This document shows positions 11,701-26,700 of a DNA stretch of 64,000 nucleotides, piece after piece. This stretch comes from Symsagittifera roscoffensis (lineage: Eukaryota; Xenacoelomorpha; Acoela; Convolutidae): positions 22,856,370-22,920,369 of the forward strand of contig NC_087062.1 in assembly GCF_963678635.1 (NCBI RefSeq), in the 5' to 3' direction. The notes beneath the pieces were generated by a model. It was given only the letters and a program-made list of their open reading frames with translations. It was not told the DNA's origin and did not search any database. Position 1 is the stretch's first letter, and every line of letters starts with the position of its first letter. Made by a program: the position numbers and the translations under genes.

Positions 11701-14700
11701 TAATGTTATACCCTAAAAAGCTAATTAATATTCTATCGATATAAAAAATAGTTAGGACCGCACTAAGTATAGCAAAAGATAGAAAAGATATAAAAACAAT
11801 TTAAAAAGTTTTTTTTAAATTAAATTTTCAATTTTTCCTCTAAAATAAGGCTTCAGGAAGTAATTGATGAACTAAAAACAGAAGCGTGCTAGTTAGTATT
11901 GGAAGTGGATTTTTGTGTTCACTTCTCTAATGGTAAATTTAAAATTCATTCTGAATAGCAAAATTTTCAGACCATATTTTCTCGACACAAAATTTTTGGA
12001 TTTTTTTTCAGAATCGAATTCACGACACAATGGCTTTGTTTTGATAACAGGCTTCAGAGTCATAAGAGCGTTCTTGGAGGTGCATAAAGTCAAGAGAAAT
12101 CTTATCCATATGCCATAGTTTCCCCACAGGTCCTAATGTGTACATAGTTGATGCTGAATTGTCGGCAGTATCGGAAACTTTAAGCATCTTTTTTTAAAGT
12201 TAAATATAATTTTGATCTATCCTTATTGAGTAAAACATTATTTTGCTCTATCATAATTTTGCTGAATTTTTGGTATCAACTTTATATTCATTTGCAGCAT
12301 ATCGACAGCAGGCAGTGATGGAAGCGTGTAGACATGCATGGTTGGGTTATGAGCAGTATGCCTGGGGCAAGGATGAGTTAAAGCCAATTAGCAAGAAGAG
12401 CAGCACCTGGTTCGATCTGGCACTCACTCTAGTGGACAGTCTGGACACACTATGGATCATGGACATGCAGCCAGGTATGCTCACTAAAGAATTTTTGAAC
12501 TTTGTTTAATTAGCAGACACAGAGAGGGGTGTGCATGTGGTGATGATTTAATGCGACTTGCACGCAGTAAACTTGAACTCTGCAGCTTTGCAGATGTAGT
12601 TTAACATATTCAAATTTTTTCAAAAGAAATTGCCAACACTTCATGTGTATTCAAACTTCATGTGCATTCAAACGATCACCGAACTTGGTATAACTTGATA
12701 ATCTACCAAAATGGTGCTAAAACTAATGATAACTTTGGTTATAGCTGATACAAGGATTGAAGGAAAGCGCTGATTTTGGAGCCTGTGGTACTTCAAATAG
12801 AAATGGATTAAAAAATTGCGTTACTTTACGGCTGATACCTCTGGATTGGATCAACACAGCTACACGGATTTCACATCATCATTCATGTATTGGATTGATT
12901 AAACGTTAATGAAGCCATGGATTATCTAAGAGCGAATAAACGTATAATTTTGGATCTAGCTGATTTTTGCACCTTTACTCTTAATTGAGGAAAAAAGATC
13001 AAAAATTTAAAAACGTTTTTTAAAAGTCAATAATTGTGTTTTAGAGCTGGAGAAAGCGATGATGTTCATGCGAGACAGCTTCAAAGTAGACGTGAACAGA
13101 GATGTCAATCTGTTCGAGACCACAATCAGAGTGCTTGGAGGACTTCTTTCCATGTACAATCTATCACACGACGAACTATTCCTTCTCAAAGCGGTGAGCC
13201 TTTTAAGGCACTGTTTTAGTCGATACAACTGCTTTATCGTAAAAGACTAGTAGCTAGTTTTTGTTCGAGATAAATGTTTTTGTTTGTTCGAGTTTTTGTT
13301 TAAGAGTAATGAACGTATTGAGTACTCTTATATAGGTCTCGCTGCTGATTTTTTTTGTTTTTTTTTTTTCAGGAAAGTCTTGAAATTTGTTTAAGTTTTA
13401 TTTTGGTTTTTCGCGGTTTGACTTGTGATTTATTTTTAAGGTCAGCTCACTTCCTTTGTTAAAAGAAAGGCAAACTCCACTATCGAACAGCTAAATCGTA
13501 AAGGTTACGAAAAACGAGATTGTTTTCTAGTTTCGAAAATGGAAATTAATTATCAGATTTCCCAGCGAAATAAAAGTTTTGCCTATTGATCCAGTTTTCT
13601 CAAATTTGGTTAATTTTAACAAAAAATTGTCCATCATAAAATGTTCTACAAATTCAAAGAGCTTTAAGGCCATCTATTTTTTCTTCGAAATTCAAAAGTT
13701 GAAGGTTTTCGAAAAACGTGTCAGTTTTTTTTTCAGTTTCCTTGCGTTCATTACTCTTTTCCAACTGTCAGTTGGCTATGTTTGGTAATTTGGACAATGA
13801 AAGAGGAAACATCATTTTTTCTACAGAATGAGACTTGACCTATGCTAATTGCCGGGCAGAATTTTCACGTTAAAAAGGCTGTGAATTTTGATAATTGAAT
13901 GTTTAAACAAAATCAATGAAAAGAAAAAAAATACCTGAAGGTTAATGATTAGATTTTTTATTGGAAGTCTGGGAAATCTGGTACATTTTCGTGCAATGAT
14001 GTTCATAGTAACTATTTTGTAGTAACTAATAAAGTAATTTACTTTTTTCTTGTTATTAAGGGTGTATTGTGTAGATTAATCCAATATTATTAATCCATTC
14101 AAACTTATACGTTCAGAACTTAAATACAAACCAATAAATTAACACCTACTTTTTTAGCTCTTCTAATTTAGCTCTTCACTTTCAGAAAGACCTCGGTGAG
14201 CGACTGCTACCCGCCTTCAGCTCGAAGACTGCAGTTCCATTATCAGATGTGAATCTGCACACGAAGGTGGCCAGGCACCCTAAGTGGGGAGCAGACAGCT
14301 CCACTTCCGAGGTCACAACTATCCAGTTGGAGTTCAAAGAACTGTCCAGACTGGTGAACGAATCTGTATACAGGGTGAGTTGTTCTTGTCTTCAGTGCAC
14401 AAGAAATAAACATGGCGGGGTTCCATTATTAGTGTGGTAAAAATATACGGTTTATTAAGAGCAATGAACATAGTGAAAACTCTTATATAGGTCTTGCTAA
14501 TTTTTTTTTGTTTTTTTTAAGAAAAAGTGTTAAAATTGTTCACGCTCAATTTTGAGTTTTCGCGGTTTGACTTGTGATTTCTTTCTAAGATCAGTGCATT
14601 TCTATCGTTAAAACCAAACTCTACTATCGAACAGCAAAATTATAAAGGTCACGAAAAACCTGATCGACTTCTAATTTCGAAAATAGAAATTAGTTATCAG

Positions 14701-17700
14701 ATTTCCCAGCCCAAAATTTTTTTACGTATTGATCCAGTTTTCTCAAATTGCGTCAATTTTAACAAAAAAGCGTCCATCATAAATTGTTCTACGAATTCAA
14801 ATAGCTTTAAGGCCATCTATTTTTTTCTTCGAATTTCAAAAGTTGAAGATCTTTGAAAAAACAAGCCGGTTTTGTTTCAGTCTTGCGTTCATTACTCTTT
14901 TCTAGTTGTTAGTTAGCTATGGTTTAATTTTTTTATCGCTATTTGACATCGATATTTCGATCTCTCTCGAAATCTCAAACGACTCCACGAAATTGGGTTC
15001 TATAGTAGTTACTTGCTTTCACGAAAACAAAGGAAACGAAGTTTCGCTGTTCATTCAGGATAAGGCTCTCGCAGTATCTATGCATGTACGAAGTCTGGAG
15101 AAACGAGACAATCTGGTGAATTATTTCATCAACCCCAACTCAGGAAAGTTTCGACCGGGTGTGCTGACTCTGGGAGCTAGGGCAGACAGTTATTATGAGT
15201 ATTTACTCAAACAGTACATACAGACGAACTACACCGAACCTATGTGAGTTCTCAGTATTTTGCGATCTTTTCTTTTGGAATTTTATGGATGCTCTCAGGT
15301 GCTTATTTATTGGTGGGGCGGGGATCATAATTATTGATATAAGGTGTTCGATATAATTAAACACCTATAAATAAATAGGTCTTAAAACAAAAAATACGTG
15401 TATTGATAATAACATTGAAACTCGGGCGAACACTAACAATGCTAAATCATTTATAAAATGCACCATGGATCTGATTAATTATCTTACCCCATTATTCGCA
15501 GACGCCAGCACATTTCAGTACATAACGGACAAAAAACCAGCTGCTATTGCAATTTGCCGCACTAATTAAAACACTAGCGTATAAGAGGAAACTAGTTTGG
15601 TTTGTTGATGGCAAATTTAAAGTCATTTCAAAATCGTTTTATCACCCGTCGGTGTTGAGCATTTTTTGGAGTTGATATTTAGTTTTCCTTTTGAAAAAAT
15701 ATTTAAATTTAATTATCAATTTAAATTTTGATCGTACAAGTTAAATTTCAAAGCTTTCAATTTTGTAGCAATTAAGGTAAAAACGTTTCAACAATACTAG
15801 GAAGATATATTTAATAATAAGGATAGCAGGTTGCTGTGCAAGCAGCACAGAATGTTCCGACTGTATTCTTCAAAGCAAAAAGCAATTTTTTTTCAATTTG
15901 GTGTCGTTTTTTGTGCCTGGTGAGATAAAAGGATCTGAAAGAAAGCCTAACACTTTGGCATATTCGACACTCTTAGTAAAATAGTTCAGATGATCTACAG
16001 TTTTGGTCGAAAAAGGACTAGAAAATAAACAAACGAAAAAAGACTAGAAATAAAGTAAAAACAATTCAAAGTTTTTTTCTCAAAATGGTAGAAAAATTTC
16101 GAAAACTAATTTTACTGAAGTAAAATTAAATTTTCAGTGCTGGAATAAAAGTTCACGGCTTATTCTTCTTCTCTAAAAGGCCTAGTATAAGTCTGTTCGC
16201 TCGCTATATTCTCTCGACATTAGACTAAAAATCAAAAATTTCTAATCGGTTTTTCTCGTCACTGGGACAAATTTTTGAAAAATATTCAATGTTCGAATCA
16301 CAACAGAAAGGGCTTTAAAATTACTCAGTCTGATGATAATTTGAGGTACCTGATTTTGTACCTGAAAACAAAATACGTGCCCATTACAAATGGTCGGAAC
16401 AATTACTGCATCGTATGCATTCTAATATGAGTTAGTTTTAATAATAATATTATCCTTGTAATAAGTTAGAGTATTTGAGTCGCGTACTAGACTTTTTGCC
16501 GTAAATGATTTTGTTCACATGACTCATTTCATCTTCTGGAATCCTTCGTATTGTGAAATGCTCAATTTTTTGAAAATTTTATAAAACTTCTAAACGTCAT
16601 GTTTTAATCTGATGGGGTTTTTATTGGCTTACTTTCTAGATCGTATGTTTTATTCCAATTAAAGCAGTTTTTTCTACTGTAGTAATTTGTAAATTTACCA
16701 AGTCTGATTTTTGGGGTTTTTTTCGTTTCTTTTTGAAATGTTCAAACGGCTTCAGTTTATTGTATCGGCTCAGTCAACTTATTTTGCATAATTTCGAGGG
16801 CAAATATGTTCGCCGCAAGCGATAGTGTTCTAGCTTGGATGGATGGGTCTTAAAACCAACTTTAAGGCAATATTTAATAATTAAGTGTCATTGAACATAG
16901 CGAAAATGATTTTTTTTTCGTCGTAATGATTCTTAAAAGATTTTTTTTTGGATTCACCCGGTTTGACTTCTGATTTGTTTTCAAACTCGTTTCATATATT
17001 TTGTTACAAAGAAGGCAAACTCCTTTATCGAACAGCAACAGTGAAAATCTTACGAAAAACGTGAACGAATTTCGATTGTTGATTTTAAGAGTTTTTAGTG
17101 GAATTAAAAAATGACCATAAGATCCAGTTTTCTCAAACTGCGTTTGTTTTGTCAAAAAATTTTCAAACAAATTCAGCTTGAAATTAGAAAATTTTACAGG
17201 GCATAATTTTTTGAACATATAGACGGTTCTATGGCAATACTAAAAGAGAGAAAATGGTCCCTTATTTTCTCAGCGTTGAGAGTTTTGAAAATTTCTCTTT
17301 GTATAGATTATTAAAATAATTAGAAACATTCTCTCTGAGCTTCGAAACAGAGTTTCAATACTTTCCTTTTTGTTCCGACTTTCGATACGAAAGTAACGGA
17401 ATATTTGTGCTCGGGTGGGTTTTTTTTCTTCAGACAAATTTCGACTTTTTAACTAGCCATTTCTGACAGAATTTTTTAGATATTTTTCGAAAGGTGTTGT
17501 CCTGAACTCAAATTTGAAAACATATTTTACCCGTGATTATTTTTCGTAAAGTTATGGGGGTTTAAACGCTGCCATTTTGGCTAATTTGGGACAATTAACG
17601 CGCGATATATTTCGCGCTAATAACGCGTAAGCGGAGAGTCAATCCGTCTTAGAAATCGTTCCAAATTGGTTGAAAGAAGCTTATTTGCCATAATTGATTT

Positions 17701-20700
17701 GCTAAGAGGAGCAAAATCTATCCTTTTGTACTTTATATGGCGTGTGGGGGGATGATTTTCATAAAAAATTTCAAATTTTAGAATTTTTTTTCTTCATTTT
17801 GTTACATTTCATTTAATTTTATTACTGCTCCATAAGCCTTAAAAGGCAGTCGGTCGGAACATTGAGGGCTTCGCCTTGATACGAGCAGTCTTGTTCACCA
17901 GTCTTGTTTCCACTCTTACCTCCGCATTGCAACTGTTCAAAGTTGATAATACTTACGCATGATAGCATGGCTAAATGCGTGATTTGTTAATAGGTCTGAA
18001 GAATATCTATGTTCAGAGTAGTTAATCTGTTCACCATGCAAAGTTTCTTTTTTTTCTGGCAACGTTAAACTAGTTTTTCCAAACTTAAATGAAAGTGGGG
18101 CTAAAATGGAACAAATCTGCTCGTATCAGGGCAAAGCCCTGAATGTTTCGACGGCCTTTTGAGGTTTATGGAGCATTAATAATCAAAAAAAATAAATATA
18201 TTAAAATGAAAAAAAAAATTCTCAAATTTGAAATTTTGTGTATGAAAAACATCCCCCCACGCGCCATATAAAGTACAAAAGGATAGATTTCGCTCCTTGT
18301 AACAAATCAATTATGGCAAATAAGCTTTTTTCAACCAATTAAGAACGATTTCTAAGACTAAATCTCAACCAATTAAGAACGAATTTCCAAGACTAAATCT
18401 CAACCAATTAAGAACGATTTCTAAGGATTAAATCTCCGCTTCCGCTTAATAGCGCGAAATATATTAAACCCCCATAACTTAACGATTAATGGTCACAGGT
18501 GAAATATCTTTTCAAATTTAAGCTCAGGACAATAATAGCTTTCGAATGATATAAAAAAAATTTGTCAAAAAAGACTAGTTAATAAGTCGAAATTTGTCTG
18601 AAGAAAAAAACCCACCCCGAGCACAAATATTCCGTTACTTTCGTATCGAAAGTCGGAATAAAAAGCTGTATTTTTACTAAGTTGTGTCACAATTCATCTT
18701 TCCACTTCATGTACGTCTCGCTTCAGCGTTGTTACTGCTTCCGATGTCTTTGACTCGGAGAGCAGCTTAAAAGTGCATTTATTTTAAAGAATCTGAGTAA
18801 TATTTGCAACTGGACATAGCAAAGCAGCGGGTACTCAGCAACGGGCTAAATTTATCAAATCAGTAATTTTTGTGTTGCAGCATCTTAGCTGTTTAAAGAT
18901 GCAATAAAGCATATTGAAGAGAGGTGGGAGAAGTGGGTCCTCCTCGGGTACTAGGGATTCACAATTGACTTCAGTTAAAGTCATTTTTGAGTGAGTGAGT
19001 AACATTTGTTTAGATTCCGAGAGGAGTTTGAGAAAGCAGTGCAAGGTATAACTGCACGGCTCACCCGTCAGACGGAGAAGCAGAAATTGTGGGTGGTGGG
19101 AGAACAGTCAGTATCTCAAGCATTCCTTCCCAAAATGGTAACATTTGTTCTCTTGTTGGTAATGATTGTTGTTTTGTTTAAAATTTCGTAGTTTTTGTTT
19201 TTCAGATCCTTGAAAATGGGTTTAAAATTTGTTCACGCTGTGTTTCAGTTTTATTAACGATTTTTATGAAACACTCTAAATGTAACATCAAAATGGAATC
19301 AGTGTATATTATCTCAACGCCCTTTCAGTCAGGAATCGATAGACTTGTCCAACCGGTTTAAAGTTTTCGCTTTTTGTCTAGTTTCGAAAAAGCAAAATAA
19401 TACGAAACTCTTTTATTTCAGACGTGAAACACTTTCTTTTTTCTGGGAAAACAAATTTCGATGCTTCATTTGGCGCTTCCACAAATTCAAAAATAAGCTG
19501 CAAAAAATTAGTTTTATTTAGATTTTTTTGTTTGCTCTGCTATCCAATTTTGAATAAAACTGTAGTCGATTATGCCTGTTTTACTGGTGTTGCAAGCTCT
19601 CTTCTAGCTTATCTCATCCGACCGCGCACAATAAATACACTTAATTTTGGGTATTAAAAGTCCTGAACGTAGTAAATACTTTTAGATAAGTCTTAATGAC
19701 TTTTGTTTGTTTTTTTTTTCGAGGAAAAGTCTTAAAATTTGTTCACGCTTGGCTTTAATTTGGTTTGTCGCGGTTTGATTTATAGGTTGAGTGCTAAATC
19801 ATATTAAAAAGTTTTTTTTTCAGTCAGAAATCGATAGATTTTTACAAATTCCAAAAGGTTTTCTCACTTACTAGAAAATATGGTTTGAAAATTTTATTTT
19901 TGCAGTTTTGAGCGAGTAAAGGAAGTTATTATTTTTTATTCGTTATGCTGTAGATTGTTAAGAGTCATGAACATAGTGAATACTTTTATTAAGAGTAATG
20001 AACGCAGTGGTGACTCTTATATAGGTCTTGTTTATTTTTTTGTTTTTGTTTTTTTTTGTTAGGAAAAGTTTCTAATAACTACAGATGTGCACTTAGATAT
20101 ATATGCACTTTTTGAGTTCAATTGAATTTCATCTGTAGGAAGTGACGTAAATAGCACTCTCCAAATACGAACTTGGAAATCGCGCAAAAAACGTGAACTA
20201 TTTCTAGTTTCGAAAGTGGAATTTGATCTTTAGATTTCCAGCGGAAAAAAACATTACCTTTTGATCCAGTTTTCTCTAGTTGGGTTCATGTTATCAATAA
20301 AGCACCAATCACAAATTGTTCTAGAAATTCAAAGAGCTTAAAAGGCATCTATTTTTTTCTTTGAAATTCGAAAGTTAAGTTTTTTTAAGAAGATCAGTTT
20401 TTTTAATGGTTACTTGCGTTCGTTACGTTTTTTCATTCTTCGATTGGCTATGTTTTAGGTCTTGGTGTTTTTTCACTTTTTTTTCAGGAAAAATGTAGTT
20501 CAGACTCTTATATAGGTCGTGATGTCTTTTTTTGTTTTCATGAAAAGTCTTCAAGTTGTTAAGGCTAAAATATACTTTTCGCAGTTGACTTTTGATTTTT
20601 TTAGGTTCAGTTCATTTCCTTTATTAAAAGGGTGGTAAACTCCACTATCGAACAGCGAAAGTTAAAAGGTCGCGAAAAATGTGATCGAATTCCAGTTTCG

Positions 20701-23700
20701 AAATTGGATCTTAATTTCTGGGTTTGCCAGCGAAATTGAAACTATCTATTGATCCAGTTTTCTCCTATGGGTTAATTTTATCAAAAATGTCGATCAAAAA
20801 TAGTTTTAGCAGTTCAGAGAGCTTTAGGGCCATATATTTTTGTGAAATTTTTTCAAAAAACAAGTCTGTTTTTCCTGTTTCCTTGCGTTCATGACTTTTT
20901 CCAATTGTCTGCTGGCTTCGTTTTAGTTTTTAGCTGTGGAAAACAAGTTTTGAAACCTAGCTTTACCCTTTGCTGCCCTAAAAATTGCTATAAATTGAAT
21001 AGCTTTTAAGATAGAGTTGTTTTCAAAACATTGAAAAACTTTTCAAAGAAAATTAGGTTTCGCTCTTGTCATTCAATTTTTATAAACAAATTGTTTATTA
21101 AGTTTTTTAATCAAGTTTCACAAAAATTTGAGTGAATCTGCTCAAATTGCCAGCAAAAAAGCCAATCACGCTCAAACTACGCACGCTCAATTTTTTTCTC
21201 AAAAATGAGAGAAAAAATTAAGTTTCTAGAAAATAAGAGAAAAAATTTTAAGGAATTTTCTGTGCAATTTGCCCAGCAACCAACAATTCTCGTTCAAAGT
21301 TGGATTTACTTTCACTAGTTTTTAGAACTAATTTATAAAAGAATTAAATTGGTCTTCGAAGTTGGATTGTAAATAGCTTTAAGCGAATTTGCACTCTCGG
21401 CTTTTTGCATTATTTGATTTCTGATCTTTATTCAGGACCACCTCGTCTGTTTCTACCCGGGTCTTCTGGCCCTAGCGAGTATACACGGGTTCGAACCACG
21501 TCATCACTACATGAGTCTGGCAGCTAACATCACGGAGACATGCTACGAAATGTACAGAGCACAACCCACTGGACTAGCTCCAGAGATTAGTCATTTCCAT
21601 ATGAGCGAACAAGCAAAATCACCCAATGCAGCTGGTGTAAAAAGTGGAGGGGCGGTGTCCGGGGGAGATTTGTATGTGAAGACTCTTGACAGGCATTACC
21701 TGCTTAGACCTGAAACAGTGGAGTCGCTGTTCTACTTGTACAGAATTACAGGTTAGTCTGTTTTTAGTTTTTATATGAACGAGTCGAAGTGTAAACGAGC
21801 TCCCGTATAAACCGGCCGAAAATAGGTAACGGCTGCATAAAGTTATCTGGCAGTTACGAAAGTCTTGCAAATTTCATTCAGTTACATAATCGTTATGTAA
21901 CCGTTACGAAAGTCTTGCAAATTTCGGCTGGCTCAAATACTCTGCACATTGTCGGCTGTTTATTCACACTCGTTTTTATCTCGTTGGCTAGCCTTTAACT
22001 TTTTTGGTTAATTTCTTCTATGTTCTAAAAAAATGACTCTCATTAGTATTTTTAACGCTAACAATAGAACCATTGAGTTTTGTGATGTTTCGGAAATTTC
22101 TGTAGTTTTCAAGATGTCTGATTTTTGATTTTTTTTTGTTTTGAAGTAGTTTGATTAAATTGCGCTCTCCAATAAAAAAAAATGCACTTGGCGTGAAAAA
22201 TGTGATTAAAATTACAAGTTGAGTATATTTGCAAAACAATTAATAATTGTTTCAAGATCAACTTGTTCATTGGCTTTTCGAACTGTCTGGTGGCTATTTT
22301 TGTTTTGTGCGTCATTTAAACTTAAATTAATTCACATAGTTTTACCTCGGCTGATGTTTTATCTTAGTTCATTCTGAGGTTGGTTTGCTCTTTGACTAAT
22401 TGCGGTATGCATGCAGTATCCAAATAACTAGTTCTGAAGTACATGTTTTCTGCAATCTCCACTGCATTCTTTTAAGAGTTATCTTCATGACCTTCGAGGC
22501 ATTCGGGTGTGTCCTTTTTCTGGAACCGCCTTTCTCAATTTTGAACTTGACACGAACAAGGTGGCATGACAGTCTACTACCAGTTTTAGTATCAGTGATG
22601 TTCTTTTTTTTGCAGTTTATGCGCTCTCTCTATTTATTTATTGAAGATCCTTTTCCGCCATGCATATTAATTTATTGCTGGGCGAACTTTGATCTAATAA
22701 AAGAGAAAGTGAACAAACTTGCACTCTGTGAGATGTTATCTTGAAGTGTTTACATTGAAGATAAACCTAGCCCAAGTCTAAGTGCGAGTCTTCTTGGTTC
22801 AAAGACAACTGCATCACTTTGCTCTATCTTATTTGGCTTCAAGCAGCCTGTAACCAAGACCAACCGAGTGGTGCTAGGCACCAAAAGTGACCATCTTCAA
22901 CACCCTCACTTTTTCTTTTTTTTTCGCGAAAGACCGAATATCTCATCACCTGTCATAGCAGACAAATAAATCTGAATCTAATTAGTATTTTGTAACTAAG
23001 CATCTTCAAACAGGAACTTATTTAAATTCTACTTTATCGGAGATTTCTTATTTTTTGTCTCAAAGATACCATAAAAATCGAAAATATTGTTCACGCCTCC
23101 GGTAATAAATCGTGTCTGAGTATCGCCGCTTTCGCTATACTCTGTCAAATAGATCTCTGAAGCGTCAACTCGCTCGATCAAGCCTAAGGCTAAACAAGGT
23201 CGTCTTGTCTCAGTATTTGACCAACCCAAATCAAGAATCGCTTACAGAATATCGGTCTGTGACGAATAGAAGACCTCGAAAGCGAGACAGCTTGGCAACA
23301 AAACAAAGAGTGTGGAAAGACTTAAATCAGTAGACCAAACAACAAAATGTCAGCAATTGCATTGAGACTTCAAACAAGCCCGCTAGCTGTCCAAAAAATG
23401 CTGGACGTTAAGAAGATGATAGCTGTCTGTGTTCTTTTCGGACTCCTTGTTCAACCGATAAGTAGCGCCAGAATACCCAGGGATTCTGCAACCAATTCGC
23501 CATCGCCACTGTACCGAGAAACCAGCCAGAAAAAACTTCAAGTGACGGATGGTGTGTTCTTTGAACTCTTCTGCGAACGCCCCCACGAATGCTTCGAGGT
23601 GAGTGCAACTTTCTTTCCAAAAATAACTATATTAAAGACTGGTACACGTCCAATAATCTAAAGTGCAGCATAGGCTAACAGCAGTAGTGTGATGATAACT

Positions 23701-26700
23701 TTTTTAAAGCAAAGTACAGCAATTTTAAGAATAAGTTCTCTCGTTTTTTGTGGATTTATCTGATTTATCTTTCAACCAACTCTATATTTACACTTGTGAT
23801 CAGCTTAGTATGTTATTAAGAACCTTCTTTTTTTCTAACCTAAGTTGCAAATAAAAGTGTTCATTAAAAGTGTTCACTTATTGGGAAATTTCACAGCATT
23901 TAAAATTGCATAGCATCTGTTCTCTGCTTTATTTGTGACTGACTAGTTAATGCTTAATATTAAGCTTCCGTGGCTTAGTGGTTAGTGTGCGAGACTCTTA
24001 ATCTCTAGGTCGCAGTTTGGAATCTCAGAGGTAGAGGAATTTTGCTAAATCGAGGCTTATTTCTAATTTTTATTATTGAACTTTAAAGAGATGCTTTTTG
24101 TCATGTTCTCGTACGTTTTCGCGAAGCGAAGCTTCGCCTCTGTGTTATAAATAATTACAAGATATGATACTAGCGATCTCCATAGTATATCAGTATGAAC
24201 TTTTTTTAAAATCTAATTCTCGCAAATAAAAGAGTTGATTGAAAGTGGAAAGTGTTCACTTATTTGGTGGCTGTTTGCTGTAATCACGATCTTGCATTGG
24301 AAATGTCATAGCATCTCTTCTCTGCTTTTTTTGCGGCTTTTGCTTGATGTTTTAAGCGTGAGTGGTTGGTACGTGAGACTCATAATCTGTAGGTCGCAGA
24401 TCTAATTCAAGACCTAGCCAAATTTTTACTAATACGAGGTTATTTCTTTTTCGTATCGCACTTTATAGAGCCTCTTTTTGCCGTGCTCTTGTTAGTGTTT
24501 GCGAAGCGAAACTTCGCCTCTGTGTAAAGAATTAGTGTGTTATATAACGGATACACTCGTTTTTTAACCTCACTCGAAAATAAAAGCGCGATTTTATTGG
24601 CCTTTTTGCTGCATAGTAGGCAATTTTTTTAGCACCTATCTGTTTGCGTTGGTGGCTAGTGTATTGGCGACTACTGTATTGTATAGCGAAGATAGCTCAA
24701 ATGCGAGGTAGTTAGACTTTTAATCTTTTAATGGTGGGTGTGTGTATTCCCTCATATAGTCACGCTTGCGATTAGCAAGGGTTATCAAACTGGAATATTG
24801 ACTTTTTTTTTCAGGTTAACAATAAGTTTAACAGAATCATTTTAATCATTTTACGTTTGGTTGACAGGAAATCAGAAGTCAGACGTTAATTAGCGCATGT
24901 GGCAAAGAGCTAACGCACCTTACTATAATGGCAAATGTCAATGGTTGAAAGCCGGCCTCAGCACCAAATCTACCTGAATTTTGGGCATTTTTTACTCAAA
25001 ATAAAACGTGTTCCGGTTTTGGGCAACTAATAGTTCCTAGAAATTATGCCTATTTTTCTTGCTAAATTTTTATTTGTTTTAATGCTGATCATTTGAAGTT
25101 TTTGGAAATTGGTTTCTTTATACATTCAAGTAGAGTTCTCTGTCTTTGGTGTAGTCGTAAGACCTATGCTTGAGGCTACAAATCTCAGAAGTTCGATTAA
25201 AGTCGGGGCCTGTTTTTTGTGGAAACTGAAAATTTTCGGTCATTTTAGACTTTCGTGTCTGATAATTTTTGTCGGCTTGGGTACCGAAGAAATGTTCACT
25301 TTCTTTGTTAGCTTTTTGGAAGCTCTTTGTAAAGTTTCTAATGGTGCAGGTAACTTTGTTCCAGGAATTTTTGTCCTTTTTTGCAATTTTTATAACTTTG
25401 TGACAAAAAAATTAGTGTCTTTTTATTTGCCGGTAATCATGGTCATTTATTTTTGTATCGCAAGTGCTGTGAATAGCTCCGATTCGCCTCTGGGTAAAAT
25501 TTTTCTCTGTGTACTGAAGACCCTTTTATAGGACGTGATCTTTTTTCAGGCCAACTTTGATCTCTTATGGTTTAATTTCTGTTTAATTTCTTTTCAAATT
25601 CAGCCCACTTGCGTGGTTCATAGGAAGATAAGCTCAAATCGACCCGCCAAAGTGTAAAAAAAATATCGAAAAAGGTAATGACTTCTAGTTTAAAAAATGG
25701 ACTTAAGTTCACTTAATTTTCAGCGAAACAAAAAATTTACCTATTAATCCAGTTTTCCCTAAATGGGATTACTTTAAATTAGCCTATCGTGTTATATATT
25801 TTTCGAAAATTGAATTTTTGATATCTGCTTTTTGGTTTTCTTACGTTAATTGACACTTGTTAAACAGTATGTTGGCTATGTTTTCATTTGCAGAGAGCCA
25901 CTATTTGCGTTTTTTGCTGATGTTTGCCTTGTGCAGCTCCTTGTGTGTAGAATTCGGTTTTTGGTTTAGTTTCATAGATCTAATTCGGTTTTTCCACATT
26001 TTGCTGATACTCAAGTAGTAATGAGCGAAATTAGTTATGACTTATCAAAGTCTTGTTTTTCTTGGTTTTTAAGAATTTTTTTTACTCGTGTAATCGGAAA
26101 CTAGACTTTTCCCGTGCATTTCACAATTTTAACTAATCTGTATAAAGTAACCTTGGCTTATTATGAAGCTTTTGTTTCTTCATTTAGCTGCCTAGATAGT
26201 GTAGAAGTAAAACGCCAGCTTGAAATTCCGAAGGTCAGGGGTTCAATGCTGTTTGTTGTGTTTTTCATCTCAAACCAAATATCCAGCCCACGAATATTTT
26301 TTCGGCTTATTGGTTTTCTGTGAAGTTTGCTTTTCTATTTTCTCCTATTATCAGTTGTCTTCGATAAACAGAGCACGAACAGACGAGTTCGGAATGGGCT
26401 AAAAGATCATGAAATTGTCCGATATTCAGATGCGATCCTCCGGTCGGTAGCAGGGCAGGTCAAAAATTAATTGGACAACTGAAAATTAAATTGCAATTAA
26501 TTGGAATGTTAAAAATCAATTATCAATTAATTGAAACAATCCAAAATTAAATTGCAATTAATTGTACAATCAATTGCAAGCCCGAAGCATTACGCTTGGT
26601 TAACAATGTTTGACACGAGTTCACTCTCTCAGTATTTTTCGTTGATTTTCCGAAATAATTGCGTTTCCAGGTTTCGCGTCAGCGATGTTTGCCGAAGATC

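Noticed and set aside
23965-24060. Functional tRNA-Lys gene
   Set aside because: The anticodon region fits tRNA-Lys but the T-arm and acceptor stem do not pair, and a SINE tail follows.
25109-25531. 140-codon plus-strand ORF as a gene
   Set aside because: It spans a SINE from head to tail, including the shared attcgcctctg ending; no conserved motif and no splice context.
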